Below are positions 42,429 through 56,563 of a stretch of 64,000 nt of DNA, one piece after another; within the stretch, counting starts at the first letter, position 1, and each line of letters starts with the position of its first letter. The notes beneath the pieces are model-generated. The model was not told the DNA's origin. It saw only the letters and a program-made list of their open reading frames with translations, and ran no database searches. The position numbers and the translations under genes are program-made. This stretch comes from Dermacentor variabilis (Eukaryota; Arthropoda; Arachnida; Ixodida; Ixodidae). Where the stretch lies: positions 126,349,605 to 126,413,604 of the forward strand of contig NC_134572.1 in the NCBI RefSeq assembly GCF_050947875.1, given 5' to 3'.

Positions 42429-44170
42429 CGTGGTGTTATAATTTTGCGACGAGTGGGGTGAGAGGGGGCGGGGAAGCGTAGGAATGGAGCGGCTGAGGGT
42501 ACTCGCTATGATTTTGGGAATGAATGAAGAGCAATTGTGTTTGACAGATTCGTACAAAAACATGCAAATATGTTGTTTCGTTTACTTTGTCAAAGACACT
42601 TGGGAGGCGTTGTTCTTGCCACAAAGGCAAAAATGCAATTTTGCAGTGCAACAAGAAGAGTGAAAGTCAGTCGTTTATGTGAACGGCGCACACTCTGCAA
42701 AAGCAATACTTCGATTTTTGACTTATTTGGGTGCCATGGAAAAGAAAATGCTAAACACCGTGACGCCTGCATTTCCTGAATAGCCCTCAATGCCTTGCTT
42801 ACTGGATACCTTAGAAGAGAAATGCCTGAGTGCTTTGGTGAAAGATGCTGTTACTCATCTTGGCTTACAACACCAAGCCTCTAGTTAAAAAGTGACAAGA
42901 GAAACACGCCTGCATATGGCCTTTCAGAAGAACTAACCTTCGCTAGATACAGCACAATGTTAGTGTGCACTCTTGGACGCAAATGCTTGGAATAATTGAT
43001 CCATAACTTCTAAACGTATTGTAAAAGCAAGGGGAAACGCTGCTGTAAGGTCGTGCAAAGAAAAAGAGGAAGAAGAAGTAGAAGAAGAAGAAGAAGAAGA
43101 AGGAAAAGCAAACGTCAGATAATAGTCACATAATAGACACACTGAATGCCACCAGAGAACCGTGTGATTGATTTTCTCTCAGTTTCTTTTTCCTATACTT
43201 ACATGGCTTTTGTGACTGTGCCGCTGGCTGGCCGGTGCCAACAATGGCGTCCGCTGAATTTGCACCTGGCTGAGCACTGATAAGTGGCGGCACCAAAGCG
43301 ATGAATATCTTGCGCACCTCTGTATGGAGCGCCAAAGTCGCGGTGCATTTCATAAGCAGCCTTGCGTAAGATTGACATGGTCCCTACCGCAATCTAAAGG
43401 AGCCGGTGACACCACACCACAAGCTGTTTCTTCCCACACAGCCTAGTGCGACCATTTTTTATACCTGGAGGAGATTCCAGCAGGACAAAGACTTTTTCCT
43501 TCTCGCCCGAGGAAGATCGACTTGCAGAGAGCAGGGGAGATAAACGGCGGCGTCGGGGCTCGTTCCGAGAAATGGGGCTGATATTTATTTAGGCATGAGC
43601 CCATGGAAGCGGCCGCACTGGCAGTGGTGATAAAGAGGCGAAGTATGGACGTGGAGGAGTACGAGAGAGAACGCGAGATAGCGAATAAGTTTAGGGAGAG
43701 CAACGTGCTTTGCCAGCTGTCTTCCAGATTCGGGCCGCAGGAACCGCAATCTAAAACTGGCCACTGAGGATGTCGGTCGAATTGCCGGAGAGGAAAGTCT
43801 ATGTTACGTTAAGGGAAGATAGGAAATTAGGGAAACAGCAACAGTTGGAAGGAGACGAGCTAAACGGGAGGGCTGAAAGTATCCCTGCACAGGCTCGTCA
43901 GATTTAGCGAAACTGTACGCCCTTCACTACTTTATAGGTGCGGATCGACGATAAGCTGGCAGTCGAGGGGGAACGTTCGAGACCCATAAAGAAAACTATC
44001 CTCCCCACCTCTGGTTCATCTCCAACTTTCAACGCGAACTGGCGGCTGCTGCAACAATTTTGCGCAGTTGGGGCCTCGTATTCAAGAGAGGGCGCAAGGG
44101 CAATAGGAGTTAGGAGAGCAGTGACATACTTCTTAGAGCTGGCCAGCTTGGAAAGAACGATGACGAGGCA
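42429..44170. other. No gene recognised
   Basis: Contains a GAA/GAAGTA triplet run at about 43069-43103. Several short open frames without recognisable domains. Confidence 0.45.
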
Positions 44171-44171
44171 T

Positions 44172-44362
44172 CCAGCCGCGGTGGCGCAGGGCCTATGGCG
44201 TTCTGCTGCTGGGCACGTGATGCGAGTTAGATTCCCGATATGGGTGGGCTCATTTACATGGGGGCAAAATGCACAAAAAAAACGATGGTGCACAACGTTA
44301 AAGGTGGCCGAAATTACTCCAGAGAGAGAGCCACCTAGGGTACCCATGATCTCAGGTATGTT
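44172..44362 (+). mobile_element. Old, diverged tRNA-derived SINE
   Basis: Head CAGCCGCGGTGGCGCAGG and GCGTTCTGCTGCTGGGCACG, B-box-like GTTAGATTCCCG, then TACATGGGGGCAAAATGCA and AACGTTAAAGGTGGCCGAAA, all recognisable against the Ruka-type consensus inferred from the other copies here. The central GATTTAGGTGCAC part is badly eroded. Confidence 0.65.
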
Positions 44363-47300
44363 GCTTTGCGTCGTTAAACCCTGTGATTTTGTTTGATTTG
44401 ACGACGTAGCAAAGAATATGACGACTTAGACGGAGGAGGAGGACAGGGGGGAAGTACTAAAGGGCTAGTTGCAGATTCACGCATCAGTTCGAGGGCACTT
44501 TAGCACTACACGCGAGATATATAGTAAATAAGGATCGACGCGGATGCGAAACCGCAACTATTGATATGTTGCTGAAATATGTGTATGCACGTGAAGAGAA
44601 AATGGTGGAGTACGTTTCTGAAGAACGCCAGCGTTTGTGTCGGCAGTGGTTTGGGAAAATGAGCCATCTGCTGCCGCGGACCACGCAGGTGTCTCGCTCG
44701 CATGTTGACAAGAAGGATATTTCGCGTCAGAATGAAAGAAATCAGCACTGACTGTTCAACGGAAGCCTTTTCCATTCCTACGTCTGCCAAGCCCTATGAT
44801 ATCGGGATCAGTGACAATAGGATCAGCCATAAAACTTGCCTAGACGGTCAGGATTCATCGTGAAACCAGTCACGCAAAAACCGATTTGTGTGGAAAAAGC
44901 AGTTGTTTCAAACACGTGACGCCGCTTGACGTGAAGTAAATAGGCAAACATAATTTGCTGAGATCTATGCAACCTGTATTTTAGTTGGGCAGCGTACATA
45001 TAGCCGTTTAATTCTTAGGTTGTCATTGAATATATAAAATGAGATCCGCCTAAAGTGCTATCGAGTTAAAGCAACGTCAGGGCCTCTCCTATTTGGTTTC
45101 CTTCTACCAAGTTTGTTTCCTGCCTCCATCGTCTTCTTGCTTTCGTCAGTCTTCACGCTTACGTTAATGTCGCGATGCCACAATAAGTGCACCGTCATCG
45201 TCACGCGGTCGCGATTCCGTTGTTGACATGGCGCCTTGGCCATGCTGCCGCCGTAGACGCGTCTTTATCATGTGTATTGTAATTTCATCGACGCCGTAGT
45301 CGTCGCGCCGCTTCTGTCGTCATCGTCGTCGTCGGCACTCTCATGCCACCTACCAAATCATTTCTATAACGTGTGCCTCCACTATGAAAGGCCGTCATCG
45401 ATGTCAGCAGTTAACATCGAAATTATTGCTAGCGTCTGTAATGGATTTCCGCTATATGGATGGAGCTATTCGCTTACTTCGACAACATCATTCGATTATT
45501 CATGAGGCAATCTTAATACGTTTAGTACCGTTTGATAATTAACCGCAATTTTCTGTACGTCTGTCTAACCGTTTATGTTGACTGATCCTGAAGATGGTGT
45601 ACTCTAACACAGTCGCAAAACCGCGCCGGGGGACAGTATGGTGGTGCCGCTGGCAGGGTCGTACCGTTTAGTACCGCATGGTGGTAAGACTCTCGAATTC
45701 TGCCCTTATGACACCTACCACTTTGAGACGCTGTCGTTGAGACGCTGCGCCTCCGGTCGCAGCGTCTGCGATCAGAGGCAGTGGCGGCATGGGGTCCCGA
45801 TGCTTGAGGAAGTGGCACTCGAAGTACCGGTTGGATTCCGCGTACGGGTAAGGCACGGCGGTAAGGGGGAGCGCCCCCTCTGCCCTCTCCCCCACCCTTT
45901 AACAAAGTGCCACAAATGACCACCTCTCAATGCATGCGTTACGCATTCTTGAATAGTAATCGGGGCTGGTTCTTCACAATTTTTCCTTTATGCATTATCC
46001 AAACATTTCAGTACCGCAATTTCAGCATATACGTGTCAGGCTTTATGCCCACGATGTTGGTTTAAAGAGTATGAAGGATGATTAACCATTTTTATCCTGA
46101 CAATTCTGTGTTGCGGTTGCCCATAGTATTAATTATATGTGCCAACGAAGTTCGCAGGGAAACTGGAGACAGCACGGAGGCTCTTTAAGATAACGTTTGC
46201 TAAGGGAGTTCAATACACTCCGCTTTATTAGCCCTCCAAGAGCCATCTCTCTTATCACATGGACAATGCTCAGCAAGAAACGTATTTTTCGACACACCAA
46301 CAAGGCACCCACAAATGCTAGCTGCGTTAGTCTAGAGCCAGCGGAAGTGCTATGGTGCTATAGCACGCATCACCTAGAACAAGTGGGAGTATACCGTCGT
46401 CTTCTCGAATGTACAGTAATCGCACTAACCAAATCTAACGCAGCACAATGTGCCCTCTCGGCTGATGTCACTATGGGTTTGATCTCATGGCAACTGCCGT
46501 ATTAGAAAGACACATCAGAATCAGACTGCATAAGAAGGGAAATATTCGCTCGAGACGAAAAAAATCATAAGCCATTCCACTCTGTGAAGGTGGATGACCA
46601 AGGGAGCTACGTAGTACCGAACAAATAGAGTTTTGAACAAGAGTGCGAACACATTTACTGTCTTGATCGGTGGTCGTCGTGACGAAAGGTACGCACACAC
46701 ATTTAGTTTTGAAAATCCGCGTACATTACATACATTCGTGTTTTCATGTCGCTATATATTCAATGTTTTTGATACCGATTCTGGGGACTCTCTGACTCTC
46801 GGGAGAGATTCTGTAAGACGTGTTGCACAATTGGCTTGCTCCCAGATGTACGTTTCAGTCATTGGCACCGCAGATCACAAGAACATATTATTGAGGTCAA
46901 GTGCACATCTTGGAATCCGCATGAAGAGAAGCTTTCATGAAAAGAGAGACATTGATATGCGAAAAGCGGGGACGTTCACCGGAAGATGAACATCCAATTT
47001 GCTACCCTGATGACGTGAAATGTTTAGCTAAATGCTATGCAACTAAATGCGATCCGTCTACTTCTCCGTATTCCAATTATAGGCAAAGCAAGTTCTCATG
47101 CAATGCTTACGTTCATTAAGCCCACCCGCCGTTACTGTATTCTTTTTTCACTGATGCACTACCTTCACAACCTATGACGATATGCGAATATTTATTCAGG
47201 CGTATGCAACTGTGAAATGTCTACGGAGCAATGTCATGAATACGAAGGTGGTGCATGATGCTTGTCGATGGACGAATGATGAATTCAGGTGTATACACAA

Positions 47301-48299
47301 TGTGACTCATACATGAATACAGCTACGGCTTCTATACTCTTCATATCGCAGCGGCACATACTAGTTTTCAGGGATTGCAACATACCCATACGTTCAGGAA
47401 TGGGGTACACGCAATTTAGAAAATCCAAAAAGCCATTGAATACCATGCGCTATTCTGTTAAGAAGAATGTGCGCTTATTGAGATTCTCTGAGGAGGAACA
47501 GGAGATTGTTGGCCGGAGGCCGATGTAGCCGTGCTGGAGTTTTAGGCAAATCTTCCTCCCTGGCGCCACCTTTAGGGTGAGTCTAGATATCTTAGCCGGA
47601 GCGACTGTTTAGGTTGGATTCTATGATTTTCGTTCCGTCCACTCTTCCCTGTCGTCTAATCACGTTGACAACGTGGGTGGAGTCCAGCTCGCACCACTGA
47701 CGAAACACGAAGAGAAAAAAATAAATGTGGCAGTTTCGCCCGAAGGCTGAAGCACTGACAGGGATTGCAAGGTTTAGCGTTGCGCTTGGACTCCTCGGAC
47801 AGTGTTCGAACTATACGAGGGCGCGACATGTCGGTGCGAAGCAGCACACAAGCCAACTGCAAGCTGCTCAAAAGAAACTGTGCCCTGGCAGACACCCGGC
47901 GTCACATCCTACAATGCCATGTCGTACTGCCAGTCAGTGCTTCATCTTTATTTGAACACGTAAGTGAATTAACTCACATGTACGAATGGTAATTTCTATA
48001 TGTTTGCTGCATCATTGTCAACGACTAAGGCTGTTCTCCAGTTGGCGTTTATTGCGGCCCTTAAACAAATTTCTAGCGAAAAGCTAGACATAGGGTTAAA
48101 CCTTAAACGTACATAAGCAGGTTCTCAGAAGCAGTACCATGCCGTGGCGCATGTATGAGATAGCAGGGCATGTTAGGAAGGCAGCGACCAGCCGCGAGAG
48201 GCCAAGGCGTCAGAGGCTCACTCAGGGAAGCGCCTGTCTGAACACCGGCATGCCTCCCCCCTCACCCGCAAAAAAAAGAAACAAGGAAAAGAAAGAAGA
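44363..48299. other. No gene recognised
   Basis: CGTCGT-type triplets near 45300-45335. The stretch 47225-47295 resembles 11190-11260. Open frames such as 46633-46989 and 47289-47528 have no domain that I know. Confidence 0.45.
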
Positions 48300-48545
48300 A
48301 GTTTGACGTAATAGTCCTATGGAAGCCCGCAACGTGGAGAGAATTAATAAAGGGAAAATTAGACTTCCACGCAAACGTAGCAAATTGGTACAAAGCAAAC
48401 CCATACGGGTTTTTGCTTTCATGGAACCCCTATGGTTCTTTTGGTATCAATTTGCTACGTTTTAGGCGGATGTCTCATTTCGCGTTTATTAATTACTTCT
48501 CTCCACCTCGTGCGTTTCCGCAGAACTATTACGCCAAACTCTTGC
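48300..48545. repeat. Inverted pair of SINE 3' bodies
   Basis: The left arm (48300-48393) and right arm (48449-48545) are imperfect reverse complements. They share GTTTG.CGTAATAGT, GTGGAGAGAA, AATTAATAAA and ACGTAGCAAATTG. The right arm, read on plus, has the same 3' body as the SINE just downstream (GCTACGTTT..GCGGATGTCTCATTT). So two headless copies lie tail-out in opposite orientation. Confidence 0.75.
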
Positions 48546-48589
48546 CTTTGCTTCGAGTTATTATTAAATTCGACTTCGCCCTGCCATAT

Positions 48590-48776
48590 GCTAGTCGCAT
48601 GGTTAGCTCAGGTGGTAGAGCGGTTGCCCAGGAAAGGCGGTGGGCCCGGGTTCGAGTCCCGGACCAGGACAAATTTTTTTTCAATTGCGAGGCTATTTCT
48701 TTCAAGGAGCCCATGTGGGGTTCCTTTGCAGCAATTTGCTACATTTGGGTGGATGTCTCATTTGCTCTTTATTAAA
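48590..48776 (+). mobile_element. Second tRNA-derived SINE family, with head
   Basis: The tRNA-like head has A-box TTAGCTCAGGTGGTAGAGC and B-box GGGTTCGAGTCCCGG, ending GACCAGGAC. A T-rich stretch and a body (TGCGAGGC, GGAGCCCATGTGGGGTTCCT, GGATGTCTCATTTGCTC) follow. The body is unlike Ruka. The 5' acceptor strand (GTCGCATGG) no longer pairs with the 3' ACCAGGAC strand, and a body is attached, so this is a SINE rather than a tRNA gene. Confidence 0.75.
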
Positions 48777-51700
48777 GAAGAAGAGAACAGGAGAGGGAGT
48801 GGGGGAGCATACACACAACGTCGCGATCCCAAACAAAGCGTCACATCATCCGCATTGCGTTCTCAAAACAGAGCGATGCAACCCAGTCGTGTTGCACAAT
48901 AGCACCGGGAAAAAAAATAAGCGGATGAACTGAAAGCATTGTAATAACCAACGACAGGTTGAATGCAGCGTATAGGACGGCGTGCACGTATATACAGACT
49001 GGCCTCATCAGAGAAGTGAGGGCTTAGCAGACGCAATTCAGAGCCCGGTGCTCCAGAAAACACGTTTTGATGCTTGGAAACCACGGAAAAATGGCGTAGC
49101 GAATCCCTTTTAGGGCGCCAGCTGTGCGTGAGAGGAGCCGAGGGAAACGATCAAAAAGCCACGGTCTTTTTTTCGCGAAGGAGGGGCAGCTCTAAGGGAA
49201 TGTCAGGAGTCACCTGCTGCAGCACTATGGATCATCACAGTTATAAAACTTTGCTTGTTGTATGTGGTATAAGGACTGGCGTACTATTTATCACAAGATC
49301 CGCGTTTAAGTTTGGCCGTTCATGAGCATAAACATTTAGGCGGACTGAGAAAAACTACTGGATCTATGGACTTCGATATTTTGGTGTTTCACCAAAAAGA
49401 GGGCTACACTTTAGTGTTCAACAAATATAACAGATGAATCAAGGTCAACAATGCAGCAAGAATAAAGAGTTTCAGTGCTATAGCTTCACAATGTTTTTCA
49501 CTTTCATTGGACGCTGCACGTTCTCCAACATGCTACAACACCGAAACGTCGGCTAGTGTAACTGGCGCTCAGGGTACGCGGGAGACGGGAAAGACCATGG
49601 TGGATGGCATCGCGTTGGACGCGACATAGCAACACATGCATCGTATTCGTGAAGCACGGAAAATTAATAATTGAAGATTGGAACACCCGTGACTGTGGTC
49701 CGATCCTTCATAGAGGCTAACTTGTACTTTGTAAGAACTGCCACGAACATGTGGGCTCTGCAGTACGCTCGTGCACTAAACTCGCGCATGCAAGGAGGTG
49801 TCCGGAAAGCGGGAGTACGACCATATTGCACCGTTCAATACACCGCTCAACGGCGCCGGCATCCATCAACCACTTTTTCTGCTGCGAAACACTGCGGAAT
49901 GACGACATGGAAGACGCGCGGGTCCACGTGGAAGCGTTCTAATGGCGGTGATCGCCTTTTAAGCGTTTGTAGCGATGCCATCTGCCACTGTAGCCCTTCT
50001 GACAAGCACGACGAAGATAACACGACCAGAAAGCGTGAGCAATAGGACGCGCTGTCGCTCTCTGTCGGGCTCGACGCCGGTGCAAGCGCTCAGGACACCC
50101 TTCGGTCTTTCCGAAAGAAAATAAGCACGGCAGCGTACCCCGTAAGCCTTAACACTTAATTTATAGTGCACTTCACAAGTGCCGTCAATTCCTTGTGTCA
50201 TTTTACTGCGCCTGCTGCCCGAATTGAATGCGCGGTGGAACACAAGCGAAGACAGACGGCCCAAGCCTACTTGCTTAAATGTTGTGGCACCTCGACGGCC
50301 GTTTTTCTTTTCTTCCGGACAAGTCGGAGTGTCGGCGCAGACAATCATGCTGGATGGCGGATCATTCTTCTAGACGTTTCTGACAGGAACGGATCATCTT
50401 GGGCCGTCTAGCCCTCCGTCAGCGCCGGAAAGCTTCCGATCTTGCGAGCGGGTGGTTCAGCGGGTGTTGCAGCAGGCTAAATCGCTGGGGATCCGGAACG
50501 CGGATTTCTCGGTATCGCAAGAGTGGTCGCCTATCAAAGCAAATTGTCAGCAGTGTCGGTGAGAATGACTGACATGACGAAATGCGAAGCCCTGTCTTGA
50601 AAAAAAAAAAAACGGTGGCTACGACATAGCGTAAATCCAGTCGTTAGATTTGAATGCTTTTGTCTGAAGCACCGTGAAGCTTTTTGATACTACATGAAAT
50701 ACAAAAGCACACTGTTTGTGCTATTTCTACACAATTGCTTCCATTGTTGCTTCTGATGTAAAAAAAATAAGAGCCGTTTGATTTCTGAAAACCACATCTG
50801 ACGTTTCTGTCACACGATGGAAGCGAAAACAATCTTGCAAGTTCATGCATCAGCTTTTTTTTTTTCTTCCCGCTAATGACATGCGGAAATAAGACATGAT
50901 AAAATATATGATAAAAAACAAAGGAACAAAGCGAAACGGTATTTTGTGCAAGAAAGAAAAAGTTTAGATGAAAACCTAGCTAGAAGAAGTTAACATCTGA
51001 TTGGTCAGCACGCTTAATAATGGCAGATTTTGCTGATGCCTTAATGCATAAATCAATCATCAATGATTGCGTGAATCAAGCTTAGGAAAAACTTGCCCAT
51101 TGCTACCATGATGGTGTTGTTTCTTGCACAGTGGCATCAGACAGAACGACAATGGTGAGAGAACCGTGGAACATAATTTTTCGGTGTCATACTAATAGTG
51201 AAAAAAATGTATACTTCTCTCATCTCCTTCTGAAGACCACTATAATTTCACACATGAATCACATCAGTACCCCCGATACTCAGCTTTTGCACCAGCATTT
51301 GTCTCTTTACTTGTGTCATGTGGGTTCACAACGGGAACGTACCCTAGGGGGCGCCCGAGCGGGCCCGGCCCCCTCCCCCATATTTAGTACGCATACCATC
51401 CGCCCCCTCCCCGCCCACGCCACCACTGCTCGCACACATTCCTAAAGTGCTGCCAAATCAAGGTTGACACTTGACAGCTATGCGGCGGTCAACATTTTCT
51501 TTCTTTCTTTATTCAATACTGCAAACCTTGTACAAGGTTTGCTGCCTTTTTCACTCCTTTTGGATGGCGGTAGTTATCGGTGTCTCCTGGGATGTGAAGG
51601 CCAGTTTCCTCATCAATTCGGTGCCCGTGCGGGTAACTCCAGATGCATTCAGTTGTCACCGTTTATTCAATGGTTACGCGCATCGTTGTTGCTTCGTTAG

Positions 51701-53180
51701 TTCAACCTTCTTCATTGAGACTGATGCAGGGACCAGGAAAGGGATTCGGTTCGAGGTCAGCCGGTCTGTATGTACATGGAACGAGTTGGGGCCAGAGAAA
51801 GTACCAATTGCGTTTAACTTTTCTTTTTGTTTCATTATTTCCTCGAGTGACGGCTCGGGGCGACACTGACAGATCCTCGGAACCATATACACGTGATATG
51901 GGTTAGATAAGGTGGAAAATATAATAATGCGAGACAGCGTCCATCATCAAACCCTGCAATAACCCTTAAACTCATAGGCAATATGACTGTCACCGGTTAA
52001 CTCGTCTGGTTTTTTCCTAATTGTACAGCTAGCTATTTTCGTGCAAAATTGCCAACTGGAAACAAGAGTGGCAAGGATGCGAGAAATTAAGCGATCAACT
52101 AAGGGAGAGAGCCAACGTAACAGACAAACAGGAAGGAAAAGCGAAATTAACAAATTTAACCCTTCTTTATTGAAATATTCATGGATCAACATATCTTTAT
52201 TTAAAAAGGAAGGAGAGAGAACACCGCCACAAGTGCAGGACAATGCCGTGTGTTCTTAATGACGCTGTTAGGGTTACCATTCGAGCCGCCTAACGTATAG
52301 CCACTTCTCTGCTGTGCTTCTGTAGGGGTTTCTTTAACCTTGAGCGGTGGGCGCAGTATATACGTGTAGAATCGCCGCATCCTGCGCTATACGCGGTTGT
52401 ACACGACTGGCGGCCACGCAACTTCCCAAGTAACAATACGAGTTGGTTGTGGCACTTGAATTGTTAGAGCAGTAAACGAGAGACCTAAAAGAACTGTGAT
52501 TGTTCCGCAAATATATATTCCTGTATAATTCTTCTAGAGCTAATTGAAAAAAAAAACGCTACTATAGTCGGATACAACTTAAGTCTGCAATGAAGCCCCG
52601 CCCACGCCCTTATAGTAACCGCCAGCCACTTTTCGTCCGCCAGGCTGCAAATAATTCGTATTTCAAACCTTTTCTGTAACTCAAATAATGCGGTAACTAC
52701 AAAAATAAAATTATTAGCGCGTAATTTCCCCTCGCCTATTATAGTGGAATGGCGAATGCCTAATTCCTTATTGAACTGAAATAACATGCTTGCTTCGCTA
52801 CTACTATTTGTTGTGAAGTTTCACTTCAGTTGACAGTGAAGTTTCATGCGAAATGCGCGGACTCCATACATTTTGTCCATGTCTGTTGCACACCTAATTG
52901 TTTCCGCCGATGAAAAGACTCTTCAAGAACAGCAGAAGCTCCGGAGGTATCAAGTACGATGCATGTTGAAAAGGCCGCATGATGATGGTTTTGTTTGCTT
53001 TTTTGATTGGCTGGCGGAGTAACACAACTTCGCGTGGTCCGTGTGCCTTTGTTGCCAACTGCTGTTCTTTAAGTTCTGTTCTACTAAAGTAATCTTCATT
53101 TTACGCTTTCTGGGGGCTTCTTTACTCGTTCTTGGTAGTGTTCTTCCTGTGCGGCCACCCTGCTTTATCGCTTATGGCTA
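48777..53180. other. No gene recognised
   Basis: Contains poly-A/T runs (50601, 50855), a C/G-rich stretch around 51345-51415 and, at 51494-51545, TTTATTCAATACTGCAAACC followed by a small palindrome. The last might be the 3' tail of a minus-strand LINE, but no coding remnant supports it. Confidence 0.45.
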
Positions 53181-53183
53181 GGG

Positions 53184-53462
53184 GTGGCCTTCACGAAATC
53201 TTACTCGTTTCGCATTGGAATGGCCGACAACGCTCTCTGCAATGCCTGTCTTTGCGAGGAGACGCTGGAACACATTCTGTGCGACTGTCCTGAATATAAT
53301 GTTCAGAGACAGTCCATGGCGTCCGTTCTAGCGCACCTTGACAATAGACCATTGTCAGTTGCAAGCATTTTCACATATCGCCGACTGAAGTCATCGCAGC
53401 TGAAGGCGACGAAGGGACTACTTCGGTTTATGAAGGATACGGGCTTGGACAAGCGGCTGTGA
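53184..53462 (+). pseudogene. C-terminal ORF2 fragment, zinc motif
   Basis: About 92 codons: AFTKSYSFRIGMADNALC, then the C-x2-C-x7-H-x4-C motif CNACLCEETLEHILCDC, and ending LLRFMKDTGLDKRL. The motif position and the ending match the C-termini of RNase H-bearing tick non-LTR elements as I remember them. Everything upstream (RT, endonuclease) is missing, so it is a truncation product rather than a gene. Confidence 0.75.
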
Positions 53463-53645
53463 CAGTGATGTACAAGAGTGACAGACTGTAACCAACGATG
53501 TGTGTGCCGTGTTATGTGCCCTCTATCTCTTCTCCCCATCTTTCATCCCCCCCATCCCGCTCCCATGTGTAGGGTAGCAAACCGGTTAGGCAAAACTGGT
53601 TAACCTCCCTGCCTTCCTTCTCCACTTTTTCCTTCCTTCCTTCCT
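53184..53645 (+). mobile_element. Non-LTR retrotransposon 3' fragment with CCHC-type C-terminus
   Basis: 5'-truncated copy of the family also seen at 24.35-24.79 kb. It includes the coding end, a 3' UTR of about 120 bp and the terminal block ATGTGTAGGGTAGCAAACC then TTAACCTCCCTGCC, ending in a TTCC-rich stretch. No TSD identified. Confidence 0.75.
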
Positions 53646-55560
53646 GCGCGAGTACATTTGACGTGGTTCTTTGTTTGTCAAGTCAAGGAGAGGTGTATTG
53701 CACAGGCGTACCTGTAAGATACACCTGATTTCATTTCCCTTTTGTCGGTTTACGCGTTTTTTGGCGTTATTCACATTTGTACTAGTAAAGGTACCCCTCC
53801 CCCCCTCATTTACCTAGAAAACTTACCTTGGGTTCAAAAAAAAAAAATCCTGGGTACGTGTCTGGTTCGCAATATCAATGTATCTGAAATTAAGCCTAAG
53901 GAGTTCGCAGGCCTAAATAAAGCGATAAGGCCTTATTGGAAGACCGTGCTGTGAAGTTAGTAGGGCTTAGTAGTAGAGGGAGAAAGACCTACGTAAACTA
54001 TATGCCAGCAAATGAAGCTCGTTAAGTGTCAAGCTCGGTTGAATGTTGAAGGAAAGGAGTCATATGTTCGGTTCCCACTTTTCTGGTGCTCCAGCTGCAA
54101 GTAGCGGGTGACGTCGCGCTTAATCACTGCATAGGTATGTACAAAGATGCGAGCACCATCAACCGCAAACCACCAACTCGCCCAAATGTCGATCCTTCTA
54201 CAGCTGTAAAGACGGGCCTTTGTACATTTGTGACAGGAAACAATTCCCACGTGCCCTACACTCGCGTGTTTCCTTTAGCCGCAGACCGGCACTGTATGCA
54301 AAGTCGTTAAAGGTCATTATGAAAGGTCGTATAGCGTGGTACCCTCAGTGAATGGACATTCTCATCATCAAGTGCTATGTGCTCAGGCTATGTGCTGAGG
54401 CTATGTGACACGAACTCAAGCATGGCGTGGCTTAACCGTTCACCGAGCGTGCGTCCTATGCCGGCATCAAAGTAAATTACGGTGATGCGACTGAGAAAGT
54501 AAAGTTCGTAACTTAACGTGCGGAACGAGGCGCCTCACGCAAAGCCGCCTGGCAGGGCAAACTTTCTGCGGCTGAAATTGCCGGGAACACCTCATCCAGT
54601 GGCAAACAGTCCCCAGAGTTTCTTGCCCCGGCTCCGCTCCTACTGTCTTTCGCGATATTTGCATACTATGCAGACCCACACGCGACCATTTGCCGATACA
54701 CACGGGATGCAGCCAAAAGCCTGTCCCTTTCGAACATGTAAACGCACCCCATCTACTTTTCATGCAAAAACTGTACACCGGGGAAACGCGGGGATAAGTT
54801 CATCATATTCCAGTAGTTTACTCAGCCATTTCCCCCTTTTTCTGACATTCTTTGTAAGGCTACTGCTTTCCAAGGAATCCAGTGCGGGGGGGAGGTGGCT
54901 TTAAGGGAAGTTGTGGAGCCCTGCTTTTTATCTGGAGTGTTTACGGCTGCCTTTTCTGGCATGGCTCAAGATGCACAGAACATTGGGATGCGTGGCAACG
55001 TCCCATCCGACAAGCGGCGCTCGAGGCTGGGAGAAGTTTATGTTGAAAAAGTTATCGCATAAAGTGATGGCGATTGAGGCGTGTTTTGCTTGTGTTCTTG
55101 CTCAACGAGCGGCCAGCCTATGGAGGTTTACGCGAGCTATTTCTGCAGCTGCGTAGCCTGGCTGACCGCAACATCGTTGCAATTTTCTGGACATAGTGTT
55201 TCAGGCAATACGAGGGACTCTACTAACGCCGTTGTGCTGTGACGAAACATGACAATGTATGATATCGAAGGCTGACATCTTTTAGTATATATACTTCGGT
55301 GTGTGTTGGTGGCACAATAACGCACAATTTGGCTAACTTTAGCGGAAGAATGATTTTATTTCGCTTACCAGACTTCAGACGGAATAGTGACCACTGCCGG
55401 TGCTGAGAAGGAGAGTACACATTTTCTTTCTGACAAAGCCTTAAAGAGCAGCCAGCTTTTCCAAACGCTGGGGTGAACGCGTTTTTTTCGTGTTTGCATG
55501 TCGCGGAAGAGAGACTTCAGCTATATTATGTAGATGTTAGTAAGGCTGATTGCCACAGAT
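53646..55560. other. No gene recognised
   Basis: Unassigned sequence with a small imperfect repeat of GCTATGTGCT near 54374-54402. Confidence 0.45.
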
Positions 55561-55574
55561 CTCATAACACACAA

Positions 55575-56492
<918 letters not shown>

Positions 56493-56563
56493 GCAAACTA
56501 ATGACGCTCTGGTCATTAGATTGCATTGCGTCATTAGTTTGCTCATTAGCAAACTAATGACGC
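56493..56563. repeat. Three copies of a 15-mer in +, -, + order
   Basis: GCAAACTAATGACGC at 56493-56507, its exact reverse complement at 56528-56542, and the direct copy again at 56549-56563. The centre copy can pair with either neighbour, giving two alternative hairpins. Confidence 0.9.

Noticed and set aside
48598..48670. tRNA gene
   Set aside because: A and B boxes are good, but the acceptor strands do not pair and a SINE body follows directly; tRNA-derived SINE.
51494..51560. 3' tail of a minus-strand LINE (TTTATTCAATACTGC followed by a palindrome)
   Set aside because: No reverse transcriptase remnant could be read upstream on the minus strand, so kept only as a remark.
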